Positions 1 through 10,163 are shown, counted from the stretch's first letter. The stretch: DNA of 48,761 nt from Crocinitomicaceae bacterium (GCA_029251865.1 JAQXCN010000068.1:1-48761); one strand, 5' to 3'. Numbers and translations: made by a program. The notes: generated by a model from the sequence alone, not told the origin.

Positions 1-1365
1 TGTAACCGTATCCGAACCTGAAAATAGACAAAAGTCAGTAGCAATAACGATTACATCAATAGAACCGTTTTGTTCAATACCTTGGGTTATGGTATCCCCT
101 GTTCCAATAGAGTTTCCATCTAAATCTGTCCATTCGTAGGTGTAGGGCGCATAGCCTCCAGAGGCCGATGCAAAAATGGAAACACTATCATTTGCGCAAA
201 CGATGGTTGTGTCTGATTCTGTTATGTTCAATATTGGACCATCACCGATATAAATAATACCTGAAGATACAATGGTATCTCCACAGATGTTTATTAGTTC
301 GACAGATATAGTTACAGATTCAAAATCTTCGTCTATACCATCTTGAAAAGGAGATAAAGTAACCGTAACAGAATCTTGACCTGGGAGGAAAACAATAGAA
401 TCAGGTAAAAAGTTGTAATCCGTACCCTCTATGGCCTCACCTCCAATTTCGTAGTTAATTACGAGTGTATCTGCAGTATCATTATCAGGTCGCGTAAAAT
501 AAAAATTGGCGTCTGTACAACCTTCAACGATAGTTGTATCGCCAGAAACAGTTGCAACAGTAACGTCGACGGCATCAGAAACAAAACTACCCGCCTCAAT
601 AAAAACGGCAGTGTTTAAATAGTCATCCGTACAATCTGCAATAGCATATTTAAAATGATAAGTTTCACCACACTGAACATCAAGTTCTACGGGAATAGGA
701 ACGGTAAATCCGTTGTGCGTAAAAGAATTACCGTTGTTATTTATATAAAATTGACCATTGAGTCCTGGATGTATTGTACTTATGGTTATAGGTGTGTTGG
801 TTCCCGGTACAACCGCTACGTTTTGAGATCCGCCTGGAAATGCGGGAGGAGCACCGAAAGGACCAGCGATTCCTGGACCACTTACAAAAAAAGCAAATAC
901 ATCATTAAAATTTGAATTTACCCACTGTAAGTATTCATCCGAAGAAAACACAAAATTAAAGGCCGCAACGTTAGACGAAGGGACAAAATCGAACTCTAAA
1001 ATAGCTGCATCACTGGTAGTAAAAATACCAGGATTCACAGATTGTGCGACAGCAAGTAAATCATTATCAGCAATACCGCTTCCAGGTTGTCCATCATCTG
1101 CTAAGTTAGGAGCTCCCAATAGTCCATTAATAGGTCCGGCCGCCATAACGACTCCAGCATCAAAACCTACATTGGCATTTGTGCCGTTGAAAGTTCCTAT
1201 TTGTGTAGGGTTCCCTGTAAATGTCACATTTGAAATTTCAATACCGCCACCAACAAGGCTCTGAACGTATTGCTCAGGAGTCATACCTGAAGCAACTGTT
1301 AATTGTGCACTAACGGAATGAGTAACAAACAAAATTGAAAGAAGTAAGAAGAGTGTCTGTTTCAA
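1..1365 (-). CDS. Large secreted surface protein with choice-of-anchor L domain (partial)
   Basis: This is an open reading frame on the minus strand that runs off the left edge, so only about 455 N-terminal residues are visible. I chose a TTG start at 1365 because it is followed at once by a signal peptide (KQTLFLLLSILFVTHSVSA, then QLTVA) and no ATG is nearby. Residues about 25-205 match the choice-of-anchor L domain, including NFVFSSDEYLQWVNSNFND. A Calx-beta-like stretch follows (TDYNFLPDSIVFLPGQDS), then a PKD-like segment (GGYAPYTYEW). Proteins of this build in Flavobacteriia are usually very large T9SS-exported adhesins or gliding-related surface proteins with a C-terminal gliding-motility sorting domain; that end lies outside the window. 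The domain calls are from sequence recognition, and the adhesin role is inferred. Confidence 0.8.
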   Translation of the reverse strand, partial: MKQTLFLLLSILFVTHSVSAQLTVASGMTPEQYVQSLVGGGIEISNVTFTGNPTQIGTFNGTNANVGFDAGVVMAAGPINGLLGAPNLADDGQPGSGIADNDLLAVAQSVNPGIFTTSDAAILEFDFVPSSNVAAFNFVFSSDEYLQWVNSNFNDVFAFFVSGPGIAGPFGAPPAFPGGSQNVAVVPGTNTPITISTIHPGLNGQFYINNNGNSFTHNGFTVPIPVELDVQCGETYHFKYAIADCTDDYLNTAVFIEAGSFVSDAVDVTVATVSGDTTIVEGCTDANFYFTRPDNDTADTLVINYEIGGEAIEGTDYNFLPDSIVFLPGQDSVTVTLSPFQDGIDEDFESVTISVELINICGDTIVSSGIIYIGDGPILNITESDTTIVCANDSVSIFASASGGYAPYTYEWTDLDGNSIGTGDTITQGIEQNGSIDVIVIATDFCLFSGSDTVT

Positions 1366-1422
1366 ATTTCTAATATTGATATTTTAACTTTTAGACGCAT
1401 TCAATAAGCGCTTAGTTGCTCG

Positions 1423-1430
1423 CAAAAGTA
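1423..1430 (-). promoter_or_regulatory. Promoter -7 box for the surface protein
   Basis: Read on the minus strand this is TACTTTTG, a perfect fit to the Bacteroidota -7 consensus TAnnTTTG. A TTG trinucleotide lies 15 nt upstream (1446-1448), a little closer than the usual 17-23 nt. The box is about 58 nt upstream of the TTG start codon. Confidence 0.5.
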
Positions 1431-1488
1431 AGGAATAATTCAAGACAAAAAAAAAGTTATATCTCGGTAGATCTACGAAAATAAAAGA

Positions 1489-1523
1489 TTGCTCCATTTT
1501 TTTCGCGAATATCCGTATTTTTA
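1489..1523 (+). promoter_or_regulatory. Possible promoter for the M20 dipeptidase operon
   Basis: TTG at 1489-1491 is followed after 24 nt by TATTTTTA at 1516-1523, one mismatch from TAnnTTTG. It sits 63 nt before the dipeptidase start in the divergent intergenic region. Both the mismatch and the long spacing make this tentative. Confidence 0.3.
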
Positions 1524-1586
1524 CACCGCTATTAAACGGTTTTTTTTAATTAAAAAAACAATCGTTTTCAATCCTATAAATACTTT

Positions 1587-2975
1587 ATGAAAAACACTCA
1601 AGATTATATTGCCTCGAACAAGAATCGCTTCTTAGAAGAATTGATGACGCTTTTAAGAATTCCTTCCGTATCTGCAGATTCCAACTTTAATAACGATGTT
1701 GTAGAATGTGCTGAGGCACTGGCAAAAGACCTTAAAAAGATTGGTTTAGACAAAGTTGAAATTTGTAAAACTAAAGGGCATCCAATTGTCTACGGTGAAA
1801 AAATACTCGACAAGGCGCTTCCTACAGTACTTGTTTATGGTCATTACGACGTTCAACCTGCGGACCCTATCGATTTATGGACAAACCCTCCTTTTGAACC
1901 TATTATAAAAGAATCGGCAATTCATCCTCAAGGTGCAATTTTTGCAAGAGGGGCTTGCGACGATAAAGGCCAAATGTATATGCATGTTAAAGCTGTTGAG
2001 TCGATGCTGGCAAAAAATGAGCTTCCTTGTAATGTGAAATTCATGATTGAAGGTGAAGAAGAGGTTGGTAGCGAAAACCTTGGTGTATTTGTAAAAGAAG
2101 AAAAAGAAAGACTTGCTGCAGATATTATTTTAGTTTCAGACACTGGAATGCTCGCCAATGACGTGCCCTCTATAACAACCGGATTAAGAGGTTTGAGTTA
2201 TGTTGAGGTAGAAGTTACGGGTCCTAACCGTGATCTTCATTCTGGTCTTTATGGCGGTTGTGTTGCCAACCCAATAAACATATTATGTGAAATGATTGAT
2301 TCTCTCCAGGATGAACATAAAGCAATCACAATTCCAGGTTTTTATGATGATGTCGATGTCCTATCAGTTGAAGAAAGGGCTGAAATGGCAAAGGCGCCTT
2401 TCTCTCATTCGGCATATTGCGAAGCTTTAGACATTGAGGACACAATGGGTGAGTCTGGGTACTCTACTCCTGAACGAGGTTCAATTCGACCCTCATTGGA
2501 TGTTAACGGTATTTGGGGTGGTTACACGGGAGAAGGAGCTAAAACCGTTATTGCATCAAAAGCATATGCAAAAATTTCAATGCGTTTGGTTCCAAATCAG
2601 GACCCTAAAAAAATCACTGAACTATTTAGCAAACACTTCAATGCCCTTGCACCTAGAGGTGCAACGGTTAAAGTGACTCCTCATCACGGTGGAGAGCCTG
2701 CCGTAACTCCAGTAGATTCCATTGGCTATCTATCAGCGAGTGATGCCTACGAAAAATCTTTTGGCGTTAAACCGATACCGGTAAGAAGTGGAGGTAGTAT
2801 TCCGATTGTAGCGATGTTTGAAAAAGAACTAGGCTTAAAAACGGTTCTTATGGGCTTTGGTCTCGATAGTGATGCGATTCATTCGCCAGACGAACATTTC
2901 GGCTTATTCAACTACTACAAGGGCATAGAAACAATTCCGTACTTTTTTGAAGCCTTCGCAAAAAGAATGAAATAA
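1587..2975 (+). CDS. M20-family dipeptidase
   Basis: This encodes a zinc-dependent peptidase of the M20/M25/M40 family, 462 residues, the usual length for the dipeptidase branch (CPG2/ACY1-like). The metal-site motifs are visible in order: YGHYDVQPAD (His86, Asp88), ARGACDDKGQ (Asp125/126) and IEGEEEVGS (residues 154-162), with a later HSPDE containing the C-terminal metal-binding His. There is no signal peptide, so it is expected to hydrolyse dipeptides in the cytoplasm. A lipoprotein gene starts one base after its stop and polA follows directly, so the three are probably cotranscribed. The exact peptide substrate cannot be read from the sequence. Confidence 0.93.
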   Translation: MKNTQDYIASNKNRFLEELMTLLRIPSVSADSNFNNDVVECAEALAKDLKKIGLDKVEICKTKGHPIVYGEKILDKALPTVLVYGHYDVQPADPIDLWTNPPFEPIIKESAIHPQGAIFARGACDDKGQMYMHVKAVESMLAKNELPCNVKFMIEGEEEVGSENLGVFVKEEKERLAADIILVSDTGMLANDVPSITTGLRGLSYVEVEVTGPNRDLHSGLYGGCVANPINILCEMIDSLQDEHKAITIPGFYDDVDVLSVEERAEMAKAPFSHSAYCEALDIEDTMGESGYSTPERGSIRPSLDVNGIWGGYTGEGAKTVIASKAYAKISMRLVPNQDPKKITELFSKHFNALAPRGATVKVTPHHGGEPAVTPVDSIGYLSASDAYEKSFGVKPIPVRSGGSIPIVAMFEKELGLKTVLMGFGLDSDAIHSPDEHFGLFNYYKGIETIPYFFEAFAKRMK

Positions 2976-2976
2976 A

Positions 2977-3432
2977 ATGAGAATCTTTAGTTTTGTTTTA
3001 GTTTATCTCTTTTTATCATCATGTTCCCCTTTCTTGATGCCTGAAGTTGAACGTTTTGATGGCACAACCGGTTTAGATATTAGGGACAAAAAGGTATCAA
3101 TTACACTAAATGGACGTGTTAATAATCCCAATAAAAAAAGAGTGTCTTCAGAGAAGCTAAAAATGAATGTCAGCGTTAATAACAAGATGCTTGCAACCGT
3201 TTATGCAAATGAAAAAGTGGTTCTTGAAAAAACAAGCCATACTGATGTTTCCATCCCAGTAGAGATAGAATTAGAACCTGGAGCTGTTTTTAGAATCGGA
3301 ATGCTAACGCTCAAAGATTCCGCAGACTTTTTATTTACAGGTTCTGCCCGAGGAGGTTGGGGTCTTTTAAAAAAACGTGTCCGTTTTAATATCGAACAAC
3401 GCTTACCTACAAAATCATTAAAACTACCTTAA
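2977..3432 (+). CDS. LEA type 2-like lipoprotein
   Basis: A 151-residue protein begins with a short hydrophobic stretch ending in the lipobox LFLSSC (Cys16), so it should be exported and lipidated. The remaining approximately 130 residues (NGRVNNPNKKRVSSEKLKMN, then a conserved-looking VSIPVEIELEPG) resemble the single beta-sandwich LEA type 2/WHy fold. Such domains are thought to bind membranes or hydrophobic partners, but no function is established for this bacterial type. It starts 1 nt after the dipeptidase stop and ends flush against the polA ATG, indicating an operon. Lipoprotein status is clear; the LEA assignment is moderate. Confidence 0.75.
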   Translation: MRIFSFVLVYLFLSSCSPFLMPEVERFDGTTGLDIRDKKVSITLNGRVNNPNKKRVSSEKLKMNVSVNNKMLATVYANEKVVLEKTSHTDVSIPVEIELEPGAVFRIGMLTLKDSADFLFTGSARGGWGLLKKRVRFNIEQRLPTKSLKLP

Positions 3433-6261
3433 ATGCTATCGGCTGAACATCCTAAAAAATTATTTTTATTAGATGCTTATGCACTAATTTACAGAGCTTA
3501 CTTTGCTTTTTCTAAAAACCCTCGAGTCAATTCTAGAGGAGAAAATACTTCAGCCGCATTTGGTTTTACAAATGTTTTAATTGACATCTTAAAAAACGAG
3601 CGGCCTACTCATATTGCTGTGGTTTTTGATCCTCCTGGGGGGTCAACAATAAGGCAAGAGGACTTTAAAGAATACAAAGCCCACCGTGAGGCAATGCCTG
3701 AAGATATCCGTTCGATGATCGGCCCAATTAAAAATTTGATCCAATCCTTTAATATAGAAGTTGTTGAAGTTGCTGGCTACGAGGCTGATGATGTCATCGG
3801 AACCCTCTGTAAAGAGGCAGAAAAGCACGGGTTCCTGACATATATGATGACGCCTGACAAAGATTATGCCCAGCTTGTTTCATCAAATTCATTCATGTAC
3901 AAACCAGGTCGTGGAGGTGCGCCTGCACAAATCTGGGGTGTCCCAGAGGTACAAGAGAAGTTTGGTGTAGATGACCCACTTCAGGTTATTGATATTTTAG
4001 GGCTTTGGGGTGACGCAGCCGATAATATTCCCGGAATACCAGGGATAGGTGAAAAAACCTCTAAAATCTTGGTCTCAAAATACGGTTCAATCGAAGGACT
4101 TTTGAAGAACGTAGAAGACCTAAAAGGTAAGCAAAAAGAAAATGTTATAAATTTTGGGGATCAAGGGCTGTTATCTAAAAAACTAGCAACCATAATTACA
4201 GATGTGACCGTTGAATTTAACGAAGAAAAACTAAAGATTAAAACAGTAGATAAAGTAAAACTAAAGCATGCTTTTACCGAACTCGAATTCCGAACTTTAG
4301 GAAAAAGAGTTCTTGGTGAAGAGATCGAGCTGAAAACGCAGGAGGAGACTCCTAATTTAAAAACACCTTCCAAAGACACCTCTCAGCTGGATCTTTTTGG
4401 AGCCCAAAGCCTAGTTGAAGAAAAACAACCAAAGACAACCTCCTCTTTTAAAACAATCACAACAGAAGCTGCAAAATATCATTTGGTAGATACAGAAGAG
4501 GAAATTGAAAAGCTTATTGCATTACTTTCAAAACAAACTGAATTTTGTTTTGATACGGAAACAGACAATATAGAGCCCAGGCATGCCAACCTTGTTGGAA
4601 TATCATTTTCGTATCAACTCAAGGAAGCCTTTTATGTGCCGATAACGGAAACAAGTTCGGTTTCTGAAAGCCTGATTCAACGTTTTAAAGATCTGCTGAT
4701 GAACACAAGCATATTAAAAATAGGACACAACTTAAAGTATGATTTAAAAGTACTCAGCCGCTATGGAATTAACGTTTCTTCGGCATGCTTTGATACTATG
4801 ATTGCACATTACCTCATTAATCCTGAATCTAAACAGAGCATGGATTTTCTTGCGGAAAAACACCTGAATTATCAATGTGTCTCCATTGAATCATTGATCG
4901 GCAAAAAAGGTAAAAATCAAAAGAACATGAAAGACATTCCCGCAGCACAAATCAGTGATTACGCTTGTGAGGATGCAGATATTACATTTCAATTAAAAAA
5001 ACTTTTTGAGCAAGAAATAAAACAACCACATCTCAAATCACTTTTCGAAAATGTTGAAATGCCTCTGATGTTTGTGCTAAAAAATATGGAGATTGAAGGT
5101 ATTAACATTGATGTCCCTGCTCTCAAGTCATTTGGTGCAGAGCTTAATGATGATTTGATTCGATTAAAAAAAGCAATACTAAATGCAGCAGGAGAAGAGT
5201 TTAATCTTGACTCTCCTAGACAACTTGGAACAATTCTTTTTGAGAAAATGCAAATTTCAAGCAAAGCAAAAAAAACAAAAACAGGACAATACGCCACTTC
5301 TGAAGATGTGCTTCAAAAACATGAAAAGGACCATCCGATTGTCGGGGATATTTTAGAATACCGACAACTGAAAAAACTAAAAAGCACTTATGTTGACCCT
5401 TTACCTGAATTGTGTGACCCTATCGATGGGAGAATTCATACAAGCTTCATGCAAACAGTCACGGCAACAGGGAGGTTGAGTTCTAATAATCCTAACCTAC
5501 AGAATATTCCTATTCGAACAGCAAAAGGTCGTGAAATCAGAAAGGCCTTTGTCCCGAGAGACAATTCACATCAATTGATGGCCGTAGATTATTCTCAAAT
5601 TGAGCTACGAATTATTGCCGCTTTGAGTGATGATAAATCAATGATTGAGGCCTTTAAAAATGGAATTGACATTCACACCGCGACTGCTTCAAAGGTTTTC
5701 CACACCCCCGTTGATACAATCACACGCGAACAAAGGTCGCAAGCAAAAGCTGTTAACTTTGGAATCATCTATGGTCAATCTGCTTTTGGCTTGGCGCAAA
5801 ATTTAAATATTAGTCGCAAAGAGGCAAAGCAAATCATAGATAGCTATTTTGAAGAATACCCCACGATAAAAAAATACATGGAAAACGTGGTAGCTGAGGC
5901 ACGAGAACAGGGCTATGTTAAAACCGTTCTTAACCGAAGACGTTACCTTCCTGACATCAACAGTACCAATGCTATTGTTCGGGGATATGCCGAACGTAAT
6001 GCTATTAATGCCCCAATTCAAGGTTCCGCCGCGGATGTCATTAAAGTTGCTATGGTGGCCGTTCAAAAAGAGATGTTCGAAAGGGGTTTAAAATCCAAAA
6101 TGATTCTTCAGGTGCATGATGAATTGGTATTTGATGTTCACCCCCAAGAAAAAGAGACGCTTGAAAAATTAGTTAAAGAAAGTATGGAGGGCGCATTGAA
6201 GCTAAGTGTTCCCCTCGAAGTTGAATATAAGATCGCTGGAAATTGGCTTGATGCCCATTGA
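3433..6261 (+). CDS. polA: DNA polymerase I
   Basis: This is a 942-residue family A polymerase with all three activities apparently intact. The N-terminal 5'-3' exonuclease shows LFLLDAYALIYRAYFAF, AGYEADDVIG and GDAADNIPGIPGIGEKT. The central proofreading domain retains Exo I (FDTETD), Exo II (IGHNLKYDLK) and Exo III (YACEDAD), so 3'-5' exonuclease activity is expected, unlike in Taq-type enzymes. The polymerase domain has motif A (VDYSQIELR), motif B (RSQAKAVNFGIIYG) and motif C (QVHDELVFD). It removes RNA primers and fills gaps in replication and excision repair. The ATG directly abuts the stop of the preceding lipoprotein gene, and transcription is probably shared with it. Confidence 0.98.
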   Translation: MLSAEHPKKLFLLDAYALIYRAYFAFSKNPRVNSRGENTSAAFGFTNVLIDILKNERPTHIAVVFDPPGGSTIRQEDFKEYKAHREAMPEDIRSMIGPIKNLIQSFNIEVVEVAGYEADDVIGTLCKEAEKHGFLTYMMTPDKDYAQLVSSNSFMYKPGRGGAPAQIWGVPEVQEKFGVDDPLQVIDILGLWGDAADNIPGIPGIGEKTSKILVSKYGSIEGLLKNVEDLKGKQKENVINFGDQGLLSKKLATIITDVTVEFNEEKLKIKTVDKVKLKHAFTELEFRTLGKRVLGEEIELKTQEETPNLKTPSKDTSQLDLFGAQSLVEEKQPKTTSSFKTITTEAAKYHLVDTEEEIEKLIALLSKQTEFCFDTETDNIEPRHANLVGISFSYQLKEAFYVPITETSSVSESLIQRFKDLLMNTSILKIGHNLKYDLKVLSRYGINVSSACFDTMIAHYLINPESKQSMDFLAEKHLNYQCVSIESLIGKKGKNQKNMKDIPAAQISDYACEDADITFQLKKLFEQEIKQPHLKSLFENVEMPLMFVLKNMEIEGINIDVPALKSFGAELNDDLIRLKKAILNAAGEEFNLDSPRQLGTILFEKMQISSKAKKTKTGQYATSEDVLQKHEKDHPIVGDILEYRQLKKLKSTYVDPLPELCDPIDGRIHTSFMQTVTATGRLSSNNPNLQNIPIRTAKGREIRKAFVPRDNSHQLMAVDYSQIELRIIAALSDDKSMIEAFKNGIDIHTATASKVFHTPVDTITREQRSQAKAVNFGIIYGQSAFGLAQNLNISRKEAKQIIDSYFEEYPTIKKYMENVVAEAREQGYVKTVLNRRRYLPDINSTNAIVRGYAERNAINAPIQGSAADVIKVAMVAVQKEMFERGLKSKMILQVHDELVFDVHPQEKETLEKLVKESMEGALKLSVPLEVEYKIAGNWLDAH

Positions 6262-6294
6262 TAATATTTGTTAATCCATACATCACTTAGGAAA

Positions 6295-6320
6295 TTGACT
6301 CTTTAATAGTTGTATCTTTG
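6295..6320 (+). promoter_or_regulatory. rseP promoter; it decides the rseP start
   Basis: TATCTTTG at 6313-6320 is a perfect -7 box, with TTG at 6295-6297 spaced 15 nt away. An in-frame GTG at 6320 would use the last G of this box as its first base, so translation from it is implausible. The ATG at 6338, about 12 nt beyond the predicted transcription start, is the better start. Confidence 0.6.
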
Positions 6321-6337
6321 TGTCTCAAATTTTGGAA

Positions 6338-7759
6338 ATGGATATTTGGATTAAAGCTGCACAATTATTTTTATCACTCGCTATACTTGTCACCCTTCAT
6401 GAGTTGGGTCACTTCATCCCTGCGAAAATCTTCAAAACACGAATTGAAAAATTTTATCTGTTTTTCAATCCCTGGTTCTCACTTTTTCGATACAAAAAAA
6501 TAAACGGAAAGAAGAAATATTCTTGGTTCACCAAAGAATCTCCATCAGCATGGAAAGATGATGAAAGCACCACGGAGTGGGGGCTTGGCTGGCTACCTCT
6601 TGGTGGTTATGTTAAAATATCAGGGATGATTGATGAGTCCATGGACAAAGAACAAATGGAAAAACCAGCTGAGCCTTGGGAGTTTCGTTCTAAACCAGCA
6701 TGGCAACGCTTGATAATAATGGTTGGAGGGGTAACTGTAAACTTACTTCTTGGGTTTTTTATTTATACCATGGTTATTTTCGCATGGGGTAGGGTGCAAA
6801 TCAATCCTCAAAAAATGGATCATGGTCTAAGTGTTCACCCTTACATTACTGAAAAATATGGAATAGAATCAGGGGATAAGATTCTAAAAGTAGACGATGA
6901 AACACTCACAAACCTTGACGAGCTGAATAAAATCATCATGCTGCGAGACATCTCAAAGATGACAGTTCAGCATGAAAATGGGACTACGGAGACTATTGTA
7001 ATTCCAGAGGAAATCGGACTAGAGCTTTTTCAAAATAATGCTTTTCCTGCCTTTGGTATGCGCTCAACTTCCTCCTATGTTGAAGCTGTAAACCCCGCAT
7101 CAAATGCTGAAAAATCAGGGCTACAAGCCAAAGACAAGTTGATACAAATTAATGGAGAAGACATAACCTACTTTGATGAGATTCAAAGTGCTTTATATGC
7201 CAACAAAAACAAATCGGTGGCACTAACAGTCCTTCGCGAATCAAACGAAAACAAAAGTGATACGATTACACTAAATGCTAAAGTAAATGAAACTGGAACG
7301 ATTGGTTTCGCTGTTGGAGTTTCAGCAGTTCAAGATTCTTCGGCTGTCGAAACACTTTCTTACTCTTTTTTAAATAGTATTTCAGAAGGAACCAAATACG
7401 GGTTAAATACACTTGGCGACTATGTAAGTCAATTCAAGTTCATCTTCACCAAAAAAGGAGCTGGATCCGTTGGTGGCTTTGCTACAATTGGAAATCTATT
7501 CCCAGGTGTTTGGGATTGGCAAGCATTCTGGATGCAAACGGCTTTGCTTTCTATAATTTTAGCGTTTATGAATATCCTACCTATTCCTGCGCTTGACGGC
7601 GGGCATGTTATCTTCTTAATTTATGAGATGATAACGGGTAAAGAAGCGCCACAGCGAGTTTTGGAAGTTGCGCAATATATTGGAATTTTCCTTCTACTCG
7701 GCCTTATGATTTATGCCAACGGAAATGATTTAATCCGTTGGATTAACGGTGGGTTTTAG
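6338..7759 (+). CDS. rseP: RseP-type site-2 intramembrane metalloprotease
   Basis: The protein has 473 residues from the ATG at 6338. It has a first membrane helix carrying the zinc motif HELGH (residues 21-25), a second helix near the middle (GVTVNLLLGFFIYTMVIFAW), two PDZ-like segments between them and the C-terminal pair, and the third zinc ligand motif in LPIPALDGGHV near the C-terminus. This order is that of RseP/MmpL site-2 proteases, which cut transmembrane segments of anti-sigma factors or signal peptides within the inner membrane. Bacteroidota members are longer between the first helix and the PDZs, as here. The gene is probably transcribed from its own promoter overlapping the upstream in-frame GTG. 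The substrate is unknown; no anti-sigma factor is encoded nearby. Confidence 0.93.
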   Translation: MDIWIKAAQLFLSLAILVTLHELGHFIPAKIFKTRIEKFYLFFNPWFSLFRYKKINGKKKYSWFTKESPSAWKDDESTTEWGLGWLPLGGYVKISGMIDESMDKEQMEKPAEPWEFRSKPAWQRLIIMVGGVTVNLLLGFFIYTMVIFAWGRVQINPQKMDHGLSVHPYITEKYGIESGDKILKVDDETLTNLDELNKIIMLRDISKMTVQHENGTTETIVIPEEIGLELFQNNAFPAFGMRSTSSYVEAVNPASNAEKSGLQAKDKLIQINGEDITYFDEIQSALYANKNKSVALTVLRESNENKSDTITLNAKVNETGTIGFAVGVSAVQDSSAVETLSYSFLNSISEGTKYGLNTLGDYVSQFKFIFTKKGAGSVGGFATIGNLFPGVWDWQAFWMQTALLSIILAFMNILPIPALDGGHVIFLIYEMITGKEAPQRVLEVAQYIGIFLLLGLMIYANGNDLIRWINGGF

Positions 7760-7824
7760 AAGCTATCTTAAAAGCACATCTTTGAATTCAAATGAATTTT
7801 GTTTCTTTATAGAAAATTAAAACA

Positions 7825-8043
7825 ATGAACTTTAAACGCCCAACGATTACTTTCTTTTCTGTATTATCAATAAGCCTTTTTCTAAGCTCCTGCGGAGGAA
7901 CATCTGCATGTGACTGCAAAGCGAATGACCTCAAAGGATCTGCTGGCGATATAGAAATGGATGAAAAATGTAAAGCTGCTGAAAACGCTATGAGCGTGGA
8001 AGAAAAAGGAGCATACATTTCTGAATATAAGGACTGTAAGTAG
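7825..8043 (+). CDS. Small cysteine-containing lipoprotein, unknown function
   Basis: This 72-residue protein has an N-terminal hydrophobic segment ending in the lipobox LSSC (Cys23), then a short mature part with four further cysteines (ACDC, EKC, DCK). I do not recognise a family. The cysteines could form disulfides outside the cytoplasm. It lies alone between rseP and paaZ. A box one mismatch from TAnnTTTG (CATCTTTG, 7777-7784) overlaps a 12-bp palindrome at 7781-7792 about 40 nt upstream and may be its promoter. The short length is compatible with a real gene because the lipobox and start context are good. Confidence 0.7.
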   Translation: MNFKRPTITFFSVLSISLFLSSCGGTSACDCKANDLKGSAGDIEMDEKCKAAENAMSVEEKGAYISEYKDCK

Positions 8044-8111
8044 TCTTCAGCTTAAATATTTCGGGGCTCCTAGAGCATTAGGTGTCTTAAATTGAACCTA
8101 AATTAAATCCT

Positions 8112-10163
8112 ATGCAAGATTTTCAAAATTATATTCTTGGCTCCTGGGAAAAGGGTGAAGGTATAGAAACGAATCTATACAATGCCATTAATGGAGATGC
8201 GCTTGGCGGAGTATCAAGTGCGGGTATCAACTACAAAGAAGTTCTGAAATATGGACGAAATATAGGTGGACCAGCGCTCAGAAAAATGACGTTTCAAGAA
8301 AGAGGAAGAATGCTGAAGGCTTTGGCCTTTTTTCTTCTGGAAAGAAAAGCCACCTACTACAAGGTAAGCGCTTGGACAGGTGCAACCAAAATTGACTCCT
8401 GGATTGATATTGAAGGTGGTATTGGAAATTTATTTGCAAATGCATCATTAAGGAAACAATTTCCTGACCTTCCTTATTACGTAGACGGTGTTGCCGCAGC
8501 TCTCTCAAAAGAAGGAAGCTTTATCGGTCATCATATAATGGTTCCTAAAGAAGGCGTCGCTATTCATATTAATGCCTTCAATTTCCCCATTTGGGGCATG
8601 CTTGAAAAAATCGCTGTAAATCTAATGGCTGGCGTCCCTGCAATCGTCAAGCCATCGGAATTCACCTGTTACCTGACGGAAGTTATGGTTAGAGACATTA
8701 TTGCCTCAAAAATATTACCCGAAGGTGCGCTTCAGCTGGTCTGTGGTCTTGGAAGAGGAATTCTTGATCATGTCGACGCGCGAGATACGGTTACCTTCAC
8801 AGGAAGCGCTTCAACTGGAAAAATACTAAAAGGTCTGCCGCAAATTAATGAAAACAGCGTCTCTTTTAATCTAGAAGCAGATTCGTTAAATGCCTCTATC
8901 CTTGGCGTGCATGCGACTCCTGACACAGAAGAGTTTCAATTGTTTATTAAAGAATGTGTAAAAGAAATTACCATTAAAGCAGGTCAAAAATGTACAGCTG
9001 TGCGTAGAATTATCGTTCCTGAAGACCTCATCGATGAGGTTCAACAGGCGATTAGCAATAAGCTTGAAAAAATAAAAATAGGTGACCCTGCTATCGAAGG
9101 GGTTCGAATGGGGGCATTAGCTTCTCGACTTCAAGTAGAGCGAGTACGCGAAAGTGTTTTAACATTAGAAAAATCTCAAAAAATTGTTTCTGGTGATATA
9201 GATAATATTGATATTCAAGGCGGGAACAAAGATCTCGGTGCTTTTTTTGCACCCATTTTATTTAGAAATGAAGACCCCTTTAATAAAGTTGCTTGTCACG
9301 ATATTGAAGCATTTGGCCCTGTTTCCACAATCATGCCCTATAAAGACCTCAACGAAGCTATTGAACTTGCCAAAATGGGCAAGGGCTCTTTGGTTTCATC
9401 AATTGTAACGCCAAACAATCAAGAGGCCAGAGAATATGTTGTAGGCGCCGCGAGCATGCATGGCCGAATCCTCGTTCTTAATAAAGAATGCGCCAAAGAA
9501 AGTACGGGGCACGGTTCACCAATGCCGCTTCTTACACATGGTGGTCCAGGACGTGCTGGAGGAGGAGAAGAAATGGGTGGAAAAAGAGGTGTACTCCATT
9601 ACCTGCAAAGAACTGCCATCCAAGGTCACCCAACTACCATCACTGCCATTACCGAACAGTTCCAAATAGGTGCAGAAATGCCCGAAGCGAACCCGCATGT
9701 CTTTCGGAAACACTTTGAAGAATTAGTTGTCGGTGAAACCGTATTTACACACAAACATACTGTGACAGATGCTGATATTGTCAATTTTGCAAATGTATCA
9801 GGAGATAACTTTTATGCCCATATGGATGCCACCTCATTAGAAGGAACAATTTTTGAACAACGCGTGGCACACGGGTATTTTATTCTATCAAAAGCTGCTG
9901 GGCTTTTCGTTGATCCCAAAAAAGGTCCCGTTTTATTAAACTATGGATTAGATGATGCTCGATTTATAAAACCCGTATATCCTGGAGCTACAATTGGTGT
10001 TCGTTTTACTGTTAAAGAAAAAATGGACCAAGAAAAAAGAAGCGAAGACGATATTGCAAAAGGTATTGTTCGCTTTCTTGTTGATGTCTACGACGAGACA
10101 GGTGAGACTGTAGCGTTGGCAACCATTCTAACCATGGTGAAAAAAATAGACCAAACTTTATGA
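8112..10163 (+). CDS. paaZ: Bifunctional aldehyde dehydrogenase / enoyl-CoA hydratase PaaZ
   Basis: At 683 residues this matches PaaZ length and architecture. The N-terminal 520 residues or so are an aldehyde dehydrogenase with catalytic Cys294 in [10 protein letters not shown] and NAD-site motifs FNFPIWG and TFTGSASTG. The C-terminal 150 residues are a MaoC hot-dog hydratase with GDNFYAHMD (564-572) and RVAHGY. In phenylacetate degradation PaaZ hydrolyses the oxepin-CoA ring and oxidises the resulting semialdehyde. No other paa genes are in the window, so it either works with a distant paa cluster or on another CoA-linked aldehyde. Its stop overlaps the ATG of a damaged monooxygenase-like gene (ATGA), suggesting former co-translation. 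Confidence 0.92.
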   Translation: MQDFQNYILGSWEKGEGIETNLYNAINGDALGGVSSAGINYKEVLKYGRNIGGPALRKMTFQERGRMLKALAFFLLERKATYYKVSAWTGATKIDSWIDIEGGIGNLFANASLRKQFPDLPYYVDGVAAALSKEGSFIGHHIMVPKEGVAIHINAFNFPIWGMLEKIAVNLMAGVPAIVKPSEFTCYLTEVMVRDIIASKILPEGALQLVCGLGRGILDHVDARDTVTFTGSASTGKILKGLPQINENSVSFNLEADSLNASILGVHATPDTEEFQLFIKECVKEITIKAGQKCTAVRRIIVPEDLIDEVQQAISNKLEKIKIGDPAIEGVRMGALASRLQVERVRESVLTLEKSQKIVSGDIDNIDIQGGNKDLGAFFAPILFRNEDPFNKVACHDIEAFGPVSTIMPYKDLNEAIELAKMGKGSLVSSIVTPNNQEAREYVVGAASMHGRILVLNKECAKESTGHGSPMPLLTHGGPGRAGGGEEMGGKRGVLHYLQRTAIQGHPTTITAITEQFQIGAEMPEANPHVFRKHFEELVVGETVFTHKHTVTDADIVNFANVSGDNFYAHMDATSLEGTIFEQRVAHGYFILSKAAGLFVDPKKGPVLLNYGLDDARFIKPVYPGATIGVRFTVKEKMDQEKRSEDDIAKGIVRFLVDVYDETGETVALATILTMVKKIDQTL

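Noticed and set aside
655-915. 86-residue plus-strand frame opposite the choice-of-anchor L gene
   Set aside because: The minus-strand reading is continuous, begins with a signal peptide and contains recognisable domains; the plus frame does not.
7781-7792. Perfect 12-bp palindrome as an operator
   Set aside because: It is a simple AT-rich palindrome around GAATTC with no second copy elsewhere in the intergenic regions examined.
8078-8101. TTAGGT/ACCTAA hairpin before paaZ as a terminator or riboswitch
   Set aside because: Only six base pairs with a 12-nt loop and no T tract; too weak to support a call.
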